From CAZVRZ01 sp964629965 (GTDB lineage: Bacteria > Chloroflexota > Anaerolineae > Anaerolineales > UBA4823): a stretch of DNA of 64,000 nucleotides. This document shows positions 37,127-45,533 of this stretch, one piece after another. Below the pieces are notes generated by a model. That model made no database searches. It was not told where the DNA came from and saw only the letters and a list, made by a program, of their open reading frames with translations. The translations under genes and the position numbers were made by a program. Positions within the stretch are counted from its first letter, which is position 1, and every line of letters begins with the position of its first letter. The stretch spans positions 1 through 64,000 of the forward strand of contig CAZVRZ010000003.1 in the NCBI GenBank assembly GCA_964629965.1, in the 5' to 3' direction.

Positions 37127-37693
37127 ATGGTTATCCAACACAATCCAAGCGATGAAGAGTTGGTCCGCCGAGCAAAAGACGGCAGCCTGGATGCTTTTAC
37201 ATCGCTTTATGAACGGTATTTACCAATCGTTCATCGTTGGGTCAGCTATCGCACCCCGGAGCTAGATGTTGAAGACGTTACGCAAGAAATCTTCATCGCT
37301 GTTATGAGATCGTTAAAGAACTTCCGGGGTGAATCGCTCTTTAGCACCTGGCTGCGCACCTTAGTACAAAGACACATTGCAGATTATTACAGGCAGCGGA
37401 AAGCAGGCAATGGGTCGATAAGCATGGATGATGATGCGGTTGATGTAGAAAGATCGCTCAAATTAAGCAGCGGATATAACCCTGGAGACGTTGACGATCG
37501 CATCATTATCCGCCAGGCGCTGAGAAAGCTGCCCGAAAGATATTGCGAGATCATTCTGCTAAGATTTGTGGACGGTTTACAGTTCAAAGATATCGCCGAT
37601 GTGCAAGGACAATCACTAGAAGCAACGAAATCACTGTTTCGCAGGGCCGTATCCGCTCTACAAAAACACTTAGATGAGACTGAAAATGGATAA
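37127..37693 (+). CDS. ECF-type RNA polymerase sigma factor
   Basis: A 188-residue sigma-70 family protein with only regions 2 and 4. Region 2 (LYERYLPIVHRWVSYR, DVEDVTQEIFIAVMRSLKNFRGES) recognises the -10 and core polymerase; region 4 (LRKLPERYCEIILLRFVDGLQFKDIADVQG) is the -35-binding helix-turn-helix. It overlaps the next gene, a membrane protein that is the natural anti-sigma candidate. The extracytoplasmic signal is unknown. The upstream 227 bp show no clear autoregulatory ECF promoter that I can defend. Confidence 0.93.
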   Translation: MVIQHNPSDEELVRRAKDGSLDAFTSLYERYLPIVHRWVSYRTPELDVEDVTQEIFIAVMRSLKNFRGESLFSTWLRTLVQRHIADYYRQRKAGNGSISMDDDAVDVERSLKLSSGYNPGDVDDRIIIRQALRKLPERYCEIILLRFVDGLQFKDIADVQGQSLEATKSLFRRAVSALQKHLDETENG

Positions 37694-38210
37694 AAACCTC
37701 GAACAATCCAACCAACAGCAAGATGACGAACTTGCAGAATTTGTGGATCAGATCTTATCTGAAGCGCCAGTCAAAGATGTTAGCATGTCGAGTGAAGACC
37801 TGGCGCTGCGCAAGATGCAAGAAACTGTCCTTCGCCTGAAGAATACCATGGCGCAGGAACAGCCTGCTGTTGAGGAGAGGCAGCGGATCGGGGCACGTTT
37901 AGAAGCCGAGTGGCCCAGAGCATTTCCCCCACCGTTCCAGACCCGCCTCAAGGAAACAAAAAATTCTACATTCTCGACAATCTTGGATGGCTGGCGGGAA
38001 TTTATCAGGCGACCGGCATCCCAGCCAGGTCGTTTGGTTTTTGCGTGTGCCATGTTATTCCTGCTGGCAGTGATCATTTTGCCACAGACGATCACTCCTG
38101 CCTTGCCCGCCGCTGCAAAAGGTCCGGTGAACGTGATATCCCTGACCTTCTTGGGGTTATTGCTGATCGGCAGCATCATTTATTGGTGGAATCATCGCGG
38201 GAAATTGTAG
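37686..38210 (+). CDS. Membrane protein, candidate anti-sigma factor
   Basis: A 174-residue protein (178 if the ATG at 37674 is used). The first 120 residues are charged and cytoplasmic; two hydrophobic segments follow at about 121-140 and 150-168. No zinc-binding HxxxCxxC motif and no named domain, so the role rests on context: it overlaps the sigma factor gene and lies upstream of a membrane-anchored propeller protein. Such gene order is typical of ECF sigma/anti-sigma pairs. A PrsW-type protease encoded 2.2 kb downstream could cleave it. Confidence 0.65.
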   Translation: MDKNLEQSNQQQDDELAEFVDQILSEAPVKDVSMSSEDLALRKMQETVLRLKNTMAQEQPAVEERQRIGARLEAEWPRAFPPPFQTRLKETKNSTFSTILDGWREFIRRPASQPGRLVFACAMLFLLAVIILPQTITPALPAAAKGPVNVISLTFLGLLLIGSIIYWWNHRGKL

Positions 38211-38221
38211 ACGAGGTTCAT

Positions 38222-40363
38222 ATGAAACGGTTGAAGAACAAACCATTGATCGCACTCATTGGCGGGGCGGTCCTGTTATTTGCCGCTATCATCTTTTCGT
38301 CGGGGAACGAGATCGGCAAACTATTGCCCGGCGCAGGTGGGCTTTCAGGCGGCGAAGAGACGCTTGTATTTGTAGAAGCCATTGTTGAACTCCCCACCGA
38401 AACCCCTTTGCCCCCCACGCCAGAGGAACCTATCGAGGGGCCCAAGCTGGTCGAAACGCCTACCCAGGCGCCAGAAGTTTACACCAAGGAAAAAGAAAAG
38501 GAAGAGGAAGAGGAAGAGCCTGAGGACAAGCCAACCCTGCCGCCCGAGGTTCCCGTCGAACTGCAGTTAAGCATTGAAGGGCTGGGAGCGGGCTGCGACT
38601 CGGCCTCCTTTGCGGTGCGCGTGCGCAACCTGAGCAGCAACACCAAAGCCAATCAGATCTCCCTTTCTCTCCAGATGATAGCCGGGTCACAGTATGTCGC
38701 GGCCCTGGCTCCAGAAAGCTGGAGCATTGGCGCCTTGGAAGCGGGCGCAGAAATATCAGAAGAATTCAACTTATCAATCAACGAATTGTGGATGAGCGCC
38801 CCCTCCGGCGAAGAAATTACGCTAGAAGTAGCAGGCACTCAATCCCATGGCAACCAAACAATCGCCGTGAACAGCGCACAAGGTTCAATGGTCAACCCGG
38901 GGAATTGCCTGCCGCCGACCGAGACAGTGGTTGGCGAACTGGTGGTAGACCTGGACAACCAAAACCAGAGTTGTAATGTGGTCTATTTTACGGTCAGTGT
39001 AGAAAATACCAGCCCAAACCAGCAGGCAGAAGGTGTGGTAGTTTCGCTCCAGGTTACCGATGGGGCAAACTACGTGCAAAGCATGGTTCCTTATACCTGG
39101 AACGCGCAGGATATTTCCGCCGGTCAAAGGATTTATAACGCCGTTTTCCTGGTCATGAACGATAACTGGAGAAACGCCGCTACTGGTACGAACCTTTCCC
39201 TGCAGGCCAGGATCACCGGCGAATCCGGCGGCTTCGCCCTCACCGATAAATCTGCGTCATCGGGAACGGCCTTGCAGCCCGGCAACTGTATGGCACCAAC
39301 ACCTACAGTCGAAGCCGGTTCGGGCGCAGCAGAAACGGCAAAAACCCCCATCCCTATCTTGCAATACATGGCTTCCCCTGGCTCAAACCAGCCCGCGGGA
39401 GATAACTTTATCCTTTTCCACACTTACCGGGATGATAACCTGGAAATCTATCGCCTGGATGGTGCGGAAGGCTCATCCAATGCACGGCTGTACAACCTGT
39501 CGCAAAGCCCCTCCGTTGACAGCCGCCCCAGCCTCTCTTACGACAAAGCCTGGGTTGTATTCCAGAGCGACCGGGATGGCAACATCGAGTTGTATTACAC
39601 CGATAGCCAGGGCAACGAGCAAACCCGCCTAACCAATACCGAGGCAAACAACATCAACCCTATGTTTGCTACAGACAACCAAACGATCGTTTTTCAAAGC
39701 GACCGCAACGGCAACTGGGATCTTTTCAGTATAGATCTCACCAGTGGAATAGAACGCCAGCTTACCGCCAGCATTCATGACGAAGTCAACCCTTCCTGGT
39801 CTCCCGATGGACAAATGCTCGTCTTCCAGAGCAACCGCAACGGCAATTGGGATATCCTGGCGTTGAACGTCAAAAACGGCCAAGAGACCCTGGTAACCGC
39901 CGCGCCGGAGGATGAGATCTTCCCGGCCTGGTCGACGAAAGGCGGGCAGATCGCTTACCTTTGCCAAACCAAAGGAATATGGGAACTGTTCGTGATCGAG
40001 GCGAATGGGAAAAACCGTCTCCAGGTTACCCATGGCGATGACGATACCGGCAACCACACCTGGTCGCCAGACGGAGCCCGCCTAGCTTATCAAGCGAAGC
40101 GTGATGGCAACCTGGACATTTATATCTACGACCTGGCTGCCAAAGCCGAGTACCGCCTGACAGACTTCGCCGGCCCCGACAGCGCACCATCATGGGATGC
40201 GTTGGGCAAAAACATTGCCTTCACTTCCACCCGCAATGGCTCGCCCAACATTTTCGTCGTCAGTTGGCAAGGCGGGCCTCAATACAACCTGACCGTCCAT
40301 CCGGGCACTGACAAGTGGTCAGAATGGTCGCCATCGAGAGAAATGGGCAGTCGCGGCCGCTAA
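38222..40363 (+). CDS. Membrane-anchored protein with duplicated beta-domain and TolB-like propeller
   Basis: A 713-residue protein. One N-terminal membrane segment (about 8-24) anchors an exported body. An acidic Pro/Glu-rich stretch follows to about 110. Two related beta-rich domains, about 120-240 and 245-365, each hold a pair of Cys (near GCDSASF/GNCLPP and QSCNVVY/GNCMAP), so they look like a tandem duplication with disulfides. Residues about 400-705 contain TolB/PD40 repeats (PSWSPDGQMLVFQSNRNGNWDIL) of a beta-propeller. It may sense or display something outside the cell for the adjacent sigma/anti-sigma pair. ATG 38222 was chosen for its GAGG site and signal anchor. Confidence 0.8.
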   Translation: MKRLKNKPLIALIGGAVLLFAAIIFSSGNEIGKLLPGAGGLSGGEETLVFVEAIVELPTETPLPPTPEEPIEGPKLVETPTQAPEVYTKEKEKEEEEEEPEDKPTLPPEVPVELQLSIEGLGAGCDSASFAVRVRNLSSNTKANQISLSLQMIAGSQYVAALAPESWSIGALEAGAEISEEFNLSINELWMSAPSGEEITLEVAGTQSHGNQTIAVNSAQGSMVNPGNCLPPTETVVGELVVDLDNQNQSCNVVYFTVSVENTSPNQQAEGVVVSLQVTDGANYVQSMVPYTWNAQDISAGQRIYNAVFLVMNDNWRNAATGTNLSLQARITGESGGFALTDKSASSGTALQPGNCMAPTPTVEAGSGAAETAKTPIPILQYMASPGSNQPAGDNFILFHTYRDDNLEIYRLDGAEGSSNARLYNLSQSPSVDSRPSLSYDKAWVVFQSDRDGNIELYYTDSQGNEQTRLTNTEANNINPMFATDNQTIVFQSDRNGNWDLFSIDLTSGIERQLTASIHDEVNPSWSPDGQMLVFQSNRNGNWDILALNVKNGQETLVTAAPEDEIFPAWSTKGGQIAYLCQTKGIWELFVIEANGKNRLQVTHGDDDTGNHTWSPDGARLAYQAKRDGNLDIYIYDLAAKAEYRLTDFAGPDSAPSWDALGKNIAFTSTRNGSPNIFVVSWQGGPQYNLTVHPGTDKWSEWSPSREMGSRGR

Positions 40364-40410
40364 AATCATAACACAAGCTTTGGCAGCCTCACCAGCACTC
40401 CCATATTTAT

Positions 40411-40439
40411 TTGTAAGTTGCTTTTCGACCTGATATAGA
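40411..40439 (+). promoter_or_regulatory. Promoter of the PrsW-like gene
   Basis: TTGTAA (40411-40416) and TATAGA (40434-40439) with 17-base spacing, 14 bases upstream of the ATG. The short leader leaves little room for a ribosome site; none is obvious. Confidence 0.5.
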
Positions 40440-40452
40440 GTAAGATTTATCC

Positions 40453-41628
40453 ATGCAGATCGTCTCGTATGTCATCGCGACTTTAATTCCCTTGATTGCC
40501 TTGTATGTGATCTACACGTTGGATCTATACAAGCTGGGCACATTCAAATCTGTTCTAACCTGTTTTGTGGCCGGCAGCGTTGCCTTCTTTATCGCCAGAG
40601 AAGTCAACCTCTTTCTCTACACCGGGAAATATGTGGATTACCACACGACCGTGCGCTATTCTGCACCCATCATTGAAGAGATACTGAAAGGCCTGATCTT
40701 GATCTACCTGGTGCGCCGGCCCAGCTTTACCTATTTTGTGGACGGTGCGATCTATGGCTTTGCATCAGGGATCGGGTTTGCTATCTTTGAAAATTACGAA
40801 TATATCGCCAGCTCTTACGACGCCGGCCTGATCACAGCTCTGAGCCGGGTGCTCTCCACCAATTTGATCCACGCCTCAGCCAGCGCCCTGCTGGGCATTG
40901 GTTTTGGCCTGTCGCGCTTCCAACGTTCTTACCGCAAGATACTCGTGATCGCCCTAGGATTGGTAAGCGCCATCGGTCTGCACATGATCTACAACAACGT
41001 GGTCGACCGGGTGGACAGCGGTGTGATCTCAGAAAGCATGATCCTGTTGGCTGCAACAGTGATCGGTTTTAGCGGAGCAGGATTAGTGGCTTTGATCATG
41101 AACCGCGGCTTGAAGGAAGAAAAAACCTGGATCGAAGAAAAGTTGGGCGCAGCCGACCGGGTGACCAGCGGCGAAGCTGCCATTGTCAAGCGTTTCGATG
41201 AAATGAATGATCTGCTAGCCCCGCTGACACAGCGTTTCGGTGAAGAGAAAGCCGCCAAGATCGAGCGCTTTCTCACCATCCAGGCCCGCCTGGGCATCCA
41301 GCGTAAAACATTGGACAAGCTGACGGACAAAAAAATGCACCAGGCGGTGGAAAAACAAATGGCCGAACTGCGCCAGGAAATGGACAAAGCTCGCCGCGAG
41401 GTAGGCAGTTACGCCATGCTGTACCTGCGCCACACTATTCCTGCCGATGCCAGCCCGCTGTGGAACCGGCTGGAAAACCTGATCCAGGAACGCGCCGCCG
41501 CCCGGCCTGCCAGCGGCGGGATGAACCTGTGGTCTAACCTGGATACCAAAGCCAGGCAGCAAACCGGAGACAAACCCAACCCCTTTGGAACTCCCAAGCC
41601 GCCTGCAACAGGACAAAAACCAGAATAA
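40453..41628 (+). CDS. prsW: PrsW-family intramembrane metalloprotease with cytoplasmic coiled-coil tail
   Basis: A 391-residue membrane protein. Seven or so hydrophobic segments fill residues 1-215. The PrsW signature is complete: EEILKG near 77, FENYEY near 115 and the third-motif His in IHASASALLGIG near 140. From about 220 the chain is cytoplasmic, charged and coiled-coil, unlike short PrsW proteins. In B. subtilis PrsW makes the first cut in the anti-sigma factor RsiW. Here an ECF sigma factor and a membrane anti-sigma candidate lie upstream, so the same role is plausible. A MinD-like ATPase gene follows 73 bp later. Confidence 0.85.
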   Translation: MQIVSYVIATLIPLIALYVIYTLDLYKLGTFKSVLTCFVAGSVAFFIAREVNLFLYTGKYVDYHTTVRYSAPIIEEILKGLILIYLVRRPSFTYFVDGAIYGFASGIGFAIFENYEYIASSYDAGLITALSRVLSTNLIHASASALLGIGFGLSRFQRSYRKILVIALGLVSAIGLHMIYNNVVDRVDSGVISESMILLAATVIGFSGAGLVALIMNRGLKEEKTWIEEKLGAADRVTSGEAAIVKRFDEMNDLLAPLTQRFGEEKAAKIERFLTIQARLGIQRKTLDKLTDKKMHQAVEKQMAELRQEMDKARREVGSYAMLYLRHTIPADASPLWNRLENLIQERAAARPASGGMNLWSNLDTKARQQTGDKPNPFGTPKPPATGQKPE

Positions 41629-41701
41629 GCGCATTTTTTTGCTTAAATTCAAACCGGCAAACCAATCCTTTAGACGCTTACCGATCGGAGAAAATAACTT
41701 T

Positions 41702-42478
41702 ATGGGAAAAATCGTATCCATCCATTCCTTCCGTGGCGGAACTGGTAAATCCAACACTTGCGCCAACGTGGCCGCCCAGGCCGCCCTCGCTGGGTATCGC
41801 GTCGGCATCGTAGATACCGACATCCAATCGCCAGGCATTCATGTGCTCTTTGGCCTGGACGAGAAGAGCATGGGGCATACGCTGAACGAATACCTGCGCG
41901 GCGATTGCACCATCGAGCAGGTGGCCCATCCCGTGGGCGAGGTTCCGCAAAGCGAGCCGGGGCTGCAAAAACTGCATGGCAAGAATATTTGGCTGGTCCC
42001 ATCCAGTATCAACAGCCGGGAGATCAGCCGGGTGCTGAAAGAAGGCTACGATGTAAATGTGCTCAACAAAGGTATGCAAGGATTGCTTAAAGGTTTGAAA
42101 CTGGATTATCTATTCATTGATACACATCCCGGTTTAAATGAGGAAACCCTGCTCTCGATCGCCATTTCGGACATACTCGTGGTGATCATGCGCCCCGATC
42201 AACAAGATTTCCAAGGGACCGCGGTGACCGTGGATATTGCTTACAGCCTGGATGTGCCTCACCTGTTCGTGCTGGTCAACAAAGCCCTGACCAAATACGA
42301 TTCCAACCAGATCAAAGAATTGGTGGAAAAGACGTATCATTCCACAGTGATCGGCGTACTGCCGCTGACCGAAGACATGGCAGACCTGGGCAGCGCCGAT
42401 CTGTTCACGCTGCGCTATCCGGAACATCCCTGGTCACGCAATTTGATCCAGGCAGCCAAAACAATTTTTAGTACATAA
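41702..42478 (+). CDS. MinD/ParA-like ATPase, copy 2
   Basis: A 258-residue paralogue of the protein at 35776-36534; by eye well over half of aligned residues agree. It keeps the same RGGTGKS P-loop (residues 11-17) and identical DTHPGLNEETLLSIAISD segment. A short insert near residue 80 differs. The start at 41702 has GGAGAA upstream and aligns with copy 1; an earlier in-frame start inside prsW is unlikely. It lies between prsW and a zinc-finger gene, so this copy may work with PrsW rather than with cyclic nucleotides. Confidence 0.9.
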   Translation: MGKIVSIHSFRGGTGKSNTCANVAAQAALAGYRVGIVDTDIQSPGIHVLFGLDEKSMGHTLNEYLRGDCTIEQVAHPVGEVPQSEPGLQKLHGKNIWLVPSSINSREISRVLKEGYDVNVLNKGMQGLLKGLKLDYLFIDTHPGLNEETLLSIAISDILVVIMRPDQQDFQGTAVTVDIAYSLDVPHLFVLVNKALTKYDSNQIKELVEKTYHSTVIGVLPLTEDMADLGSADLFTLRYPEHPWSRNLIQAAKTIFST

Positions 42479-42494
42479 GGATTGAGGTGGAGCT

Positions 42495-42707
42495 ATGAAA
42501 TGCTGGTTTTGCGAAACAGATGCCCGCGCCGTTTGTAACTTTTGCGGTCGAGCGGTGTGCAAGGATCACGCCTCTAAAATGTCCTCTTTCCTGGTGATGT
42601 ACCTGGGCGGCGAGAACACCCCCAAAGGATTAGCCATTGCCGATGTGATCTGGTGTGGCGAATGCCAACCGCAACCCGAACCTATTCCGATGCCTGAGCT
42701 CTTCTGA
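42495..42707 (+). CDS. Small zinc-finger-like protein
   Basis: A 70-residue protein with four Cys/His pairs: CWFC at 3-6, CNFC at 14-17, C22 with H25, and CGEC at 54-57. This is enough for two zinc sites in a B-box- or RING-like cross-brace. I know no named family for it. It lies 16 bp after the second MinD-like gene with GAGGTGG before the start, so is probably in the same operon. No copy of it accompanies the first MinD-like gene. Confidence 0.78.
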   Translation: MKCWFCETDARAVCNFCGRAVCKDHASKMSSFLVMYLGGENTPKGLAIADVIWCGECQPQPEPIPMPELF

Positions 42708-42723
42708 GCAAAGGAGAGGCAAG

Positions 42724-43140
42724 ATGAGCGGAGTTTTTGATCGTCTACAGAAGAAATTACAGGTCGACAAGCATGAAGAGGGGATCAGCGCCTTGGCGTT
42801 GGCCGATCTTCCGCCTAATCTGCGCAAATTGATGCGTCTGATGCTGCGCGAGGTAGAAATGTTCTATCAGGACCTATGTACGGCTGTTTCCGAAATGCCC
42901 GAAGCCAGCCGCCTGAGCCAGAAGGAGTTGGATGAAGCCCTTGAAACACTTACCCAACAGTTCTGGCTGATCCGCCGCGGCGAAGGTGAGCGGGTGCGTT
43001 ACCAGGTGAACCTGCGCCGCAAGGCGGGCAGCAAGATCGCCCAGGGACTGTGGGCCAACCTGAACACCCGCATCGCGCAAAGCCAGGCCGCTCCCCCGCC
43101 GGTTCCTGGCGGAGAAGAGCCTACCCAAGATGGGCCCTAG
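42724..43140 (+). CDS. Winged-helix-like protein, partner of MinD-like copy 2
   Basis: A 138-residue protein. The middle (ADLPPNLRKLMRLMLREVEMFYQDL, LSQKELDEALETLTQQFWLIRRG) has the same pattern as the 103-residue protein at 36588-36899: a helix bundle, then a recognition-like helix and a beta wing. The last 35 residues are Pro/Ala-rich. AAAGGAGAG precedes ATG 42724, which I prefer over an open frame further up that overlaps the zinc-finger gene. Function unknown; the repeated association with MinD-like ATPases is the best clue. Confidence 0.72.
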   Translation: MSGVFDRLQKKLQVDKHEEGISALALADLPPNLRKLMRLMLREVEMFYQDLCTAVSEMPEASRLSQKELDEALETLTQQFWLIRRGEGERVRYQVNLRRKAGSKIAQGLWANLNTRIAQSQAAPPPVPGGEEPTQDGP

Positions 43141-43231
43141 AAGGGTTCGCGGCGCAAAAATCCAATCTCGGCACCCCTGTTGCTGCGAGATGCAGGAAAA
43201 TCATAAGTCTTAGCTGCTTGAGTTTAAAATT

Positions 43232-43262
43232 AAAACCGGCCCTTTCAGGCCGGTTTTCTTAT
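43232..43262. terminator. Bidirectional terminator between convergent genes
   Basis: Perfect stem AAAACCGGCC (43232-43241) with GGCCGGTTTT (43248-43257) and T-rich tail CTT. It ends the PrsW/MinD-like gene set on the plus strand and the DUF167 gene on the minus strand. Confidence 0.9.
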
Positions 43263-43275
43263 CAATTCTCTCTCG

Positions 43276-43584
43276 CTATAAATGTTCCAAGATCTTCTGT
43301 TGGACCGCTTCTGAATCCAGATCCAGGATCGCCACCAGTTTGTCCCGTCCGCTGAGCCCGGCCACCACCTCGATCCGCCCGGCCGGCACCCCCAGGATCT
43401 CAGCCAGGTAATCAACCAGGGCCTGGTTAGCTGCTCCTTCTGCGCCCGACACCGTCAGCCGGATACGTACAGTGCCATCGTTCAGAACCTCAACCACTTC
43501 GTTTTGGCGAGCGCGCGGCGTAACCCGCACCCCCAATGCTGATCCAGCTTTGCCATCGTGAAAATGATACTCGCGAACAGCCAT
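43276..43584 (-). CDS. DUF167 (YggU) family protein
   Basis: A 102-residue member of the DUF167/YggU family, a small alpha-beta protein of unknown role. The characteristic GVRVTPRARQNEV and GAANQALVDYLAEILG segments are present. It is commonly encoded next to yggT and yggS, as here. ATG 43584 was chosen because AGAGGTTAA precedes it and the extra upstream residues are atypical of the family. Confidence 0.88.
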   Translation of the reverse strand: MAVREYHFHDGKAGSALGVRVTPRARQNEVVEVLNDGTVRIRLTVSGAEGAANQALVDYLAEILGVPAGRIEVVAGLSGRDKLVAILDLDSEAVQQKILEHL

Positions 43585-43704
43585 ATTAACCTCTAACGTG
43601 TCTCCTACTTTTGATTTTACCATCATTGATTCAAAATGCAAAAATTTTTAGGAATCCTTAAGAACTTGTAAGGTGAGCAGCCAATCAAACTATGCGCGGC
43701 GCAT

Positions 43705-43968
43705 CTACCCCACCGCCACCAACAAACGGATCAACACCTGGCCAACAAACTGGATCACGATCCACAGGATGATCGGGCTAAAATCCAAACCGGCTGCCGA
43801 TGGCACCAGGCGCCGGATGGGCGCCAGCATTGGATCAAGGATTTTATCGATGGTTTGGCGCACCGGATGGTAGGGCGACATAAAGTAGGATAGGATCACA
43901 TGCACCAGGATCAAGAACGTCAATACCTGCATGAGTAGGCCGATCAACCAAATCAGGAAACTTATCAC
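43705..43968 (-). CDS. yggT: YggT family membrane protein
   Basis: An 87-residue membrane protein with two hydrophobic segments (about 3-25 and 65-85) around the conserved YFMSPYHPVRQTIDKILDPMLAPIRRLVP loop. YggT proteins are linked to cell division and osmotic tolerance (the plant relatives are CCB3/YLMG). It follows yggS at 12 bp in the same direction, the standard gram-positive-like arrangement of the ylm cluster. Confidence 0.92.
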   Translation of the reverse strand: MISFLIWLIGLLMQVLTFLILVHVILSYFMSPYHPVRQTIDKILDPMLAPIRRLVPSAAGLDFSPIILWIVIQFVGQVLIRLLVAVG

Positions 43969-43980
43969 CTTTGTACTCCT

Positions 43981-44733
43981 CTATACATTTTTATTATGCA
44001 AAGCCTGGCGCGGCCCCAAGATGCTGCGGCCCACGCGCACCCAGGTGGCACCTTCTTCGATCGCCGTCTCGAAATCATTACTCATCCCCATCGAAAGCTC
44101 ATCCCAACTCACATGCGGCATTTGCCGGCGCAGGTAAGCTTGCAGCAGGCGCAGCCGCCGGTAATAAGGTCGCGCAAGCCCGGCATCTTCCAATAAAGGG
44201 CCAATGGTCATTAAACCGCGCAGCTGAAGATGCGGCAGCCTGGCAATGGTCTCAAATTCTAGCAGAAGCTCCTCCCAGCGGCTTTCATCCCAGGCCGGCC
44301 AGCCAAATTTGCTTGTCTCGCCGCTGGTATTGCACTCCAGCAGCACCGGCAGGATGCGGCCCAACTCAGCCGCGCCGGCTTCTAGCCGGTTGGCCAATTT
44401 CAAGCTGTCGAGCGAATGCACATACTGGAAATGTTGGCACACCAGGCGCGCCTTGCGGCTTTGCACGTGACCGATCATGTGCCAGGCTGCCCCGGCCCCG
44501 GGCATGCTCTCGGCCAGGGCAGATATCTTCGGCGCAGCTTCGTCGGCATAATTCTCGCCCAGGTAGATTGCCCCAGCCCTCACAACGGCTGCAACAATCT
44601 CCACCGGCTGGGTCTTGGTCACCACTACCAGGCGCAGGCCAGAAGGATCGCGTCCACAGCGCTGCGCGGCGCGCTGCATGCGCTCTTGCACACGCTCAAA
44701 ATTTTCTCGGATAGCCGCTTCCTGCACACTCAT
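43981..44733 (-). CDS. yggS: Pyridoxal phosphate homeostasis protein (YggS/PROSC)
   Basis: A 250-residue PLP-binding TIM-barrel protein without known catalysis, which buffers free pyridoxal phosphate. PLP Lys is in VVVTKTQPVE; YLGENYADEAAPK and WHMIGHVQSRKAR are family motifs, and MGMSNDFETAIEEGATWVRVG near the end binds the phosphate. ATG 44733 overlaps the stop of the upstream pgeF gene (ATGA), so translation is coupled. Together with pgeF, yggT and DUF167 this forms a ylm-type cluster. Confidence 0.94.
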   Translation of the reverse strand: MSVQEAAIRENFERVQERMQRAAQRCGRDPSGLRLVVVTKTQPVEIVAAVVRAGAIYLGENYADEAAPKISALAESMPGAGAAWHMIGHVQSRKARLVCQHFQYVHSLDSLKLANRLEAGAAELGRILPVLLECNTSGETSKFGWPAWDESRWEELLLEFETIARLPHLQLRGLMTIGPLLEDAGLARPYYRRLRLLQAYLRRQMPHVSWDELSMGMSNDFETAIEEGATWVRVGRSILGPRQALHNKNV

Positions 44734-45518
44734 CTCTCTTTCAACGCCAATGCCAGGCCAAACCGGCCAGTGTGTCCATTCTCGCCGCGATGTGAAAACC
44801 AATCATCCGTTTGGCAGGCAGTGCAAATTCCACAAAGTTCGATGCGGCGCACCCCGGCCTGCTCCAAAACCAATTGGTTTGCTGCCCACAGGTCAAATTG
44901 TACCGCACCGTGGTCACCCGGCAAGAGTGACTCGGCGTCACAGCCAAAAGCGGCCCGCGCTTGCTCGACCACTTCTTCTCCAACCTGGTAATGGTGGGCA
45001 GCGATAGACGGGCCAATTGCGGCATGGATATCCTCGGCCCGCGAACCATACACCTGCCGCATCTTCTGCACAGCGGCAGCGGCGGTGCGCCGCACTGTTC
45101 CCTGCCAACCAGCATGCGCCAGGCCGATCACCCGGCGCAGCGGATCAAAAAGCACGATGGGAACGCAATCGGCAAAGCGCATCAGGAGCGTCACTGCGGG
45201 CCGGTCGGTCAGGATGGCATCGGCGCGGGGCTGCGCCTGGTCTGTCCGGCGGGGCTGGGTTGCACAGATCACCTCGGCGCCATGCACCTGCCAGACATCA
45301 TAAACCGACTCTGGCGTCCGATCCAGGGCCAGCAGTGCCCGGCGTTTATTTTCCTTGACACAGGCCGCATCGTCGCCCAGGCCGCCGCCCAGGTTCAATG
45401 AGCACCAGGGTTGCGGGCTGACGCCGCCCTGGCGGGTGAAGACCGCCTGCAACAGGCCAGAGTCATCCAGCGATTCAAATGTGTAGTATCGAATGGCAGC
45501 ACGCTGTTGAAAAGGCAT
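44730..45518 (-). CDS. pgeF: PgeF (YfiH/LACC1) family protein
   Basis: A 262-residue protein of the multicopper polyphenol oxidase/purine nucleoside phosphorylase family. Conserved metal-binding and fold motifs are seen: QVHGAEV, ADAILTDRPAVTLLMRFADCVPIVLFD, GLAHAGWQGTVR and IGPSIAAHHYQVG. Bacterial members hydrolyse or phosphorolyse purine nucleosides and edit cell-wall precursors (PgeF). It is the first gene of the coupled set pgeF-yggS. Confidence 0.92.
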   Translation of the reverse strand: MPFQQRAAIRYYTFESLDDSGLLQAVFTRQGGVSPQPWCSLNLGGGLGDDAACVKENKRRALLALDRTPESVYDVWQVHGAEVICATQPRRTDQAQPRADAILTDRPAVTLLMRFADCVPIVLFDPLRRVIGLAHAGWQGTVRRTAAAAVQKMRQVYGSRAEDIHAAIGPSIAAHHYQVGEEVVEQARAAFGCDAESLLPGDHGAVQFDLWAANQLVLEQAGVRRIELCGICTACQTDDWFSHRGENGHTGRFGLALALKER

Positions 45519-45533
45519 ACGGGTTTTTAGCAG

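Noticed and set aside
43971..44714. 247-codon open frame on the plus strand
   Set aside because: Antisense to yggS; low-complexity Pro/Arg/Ala composition typical of a shadow frame.
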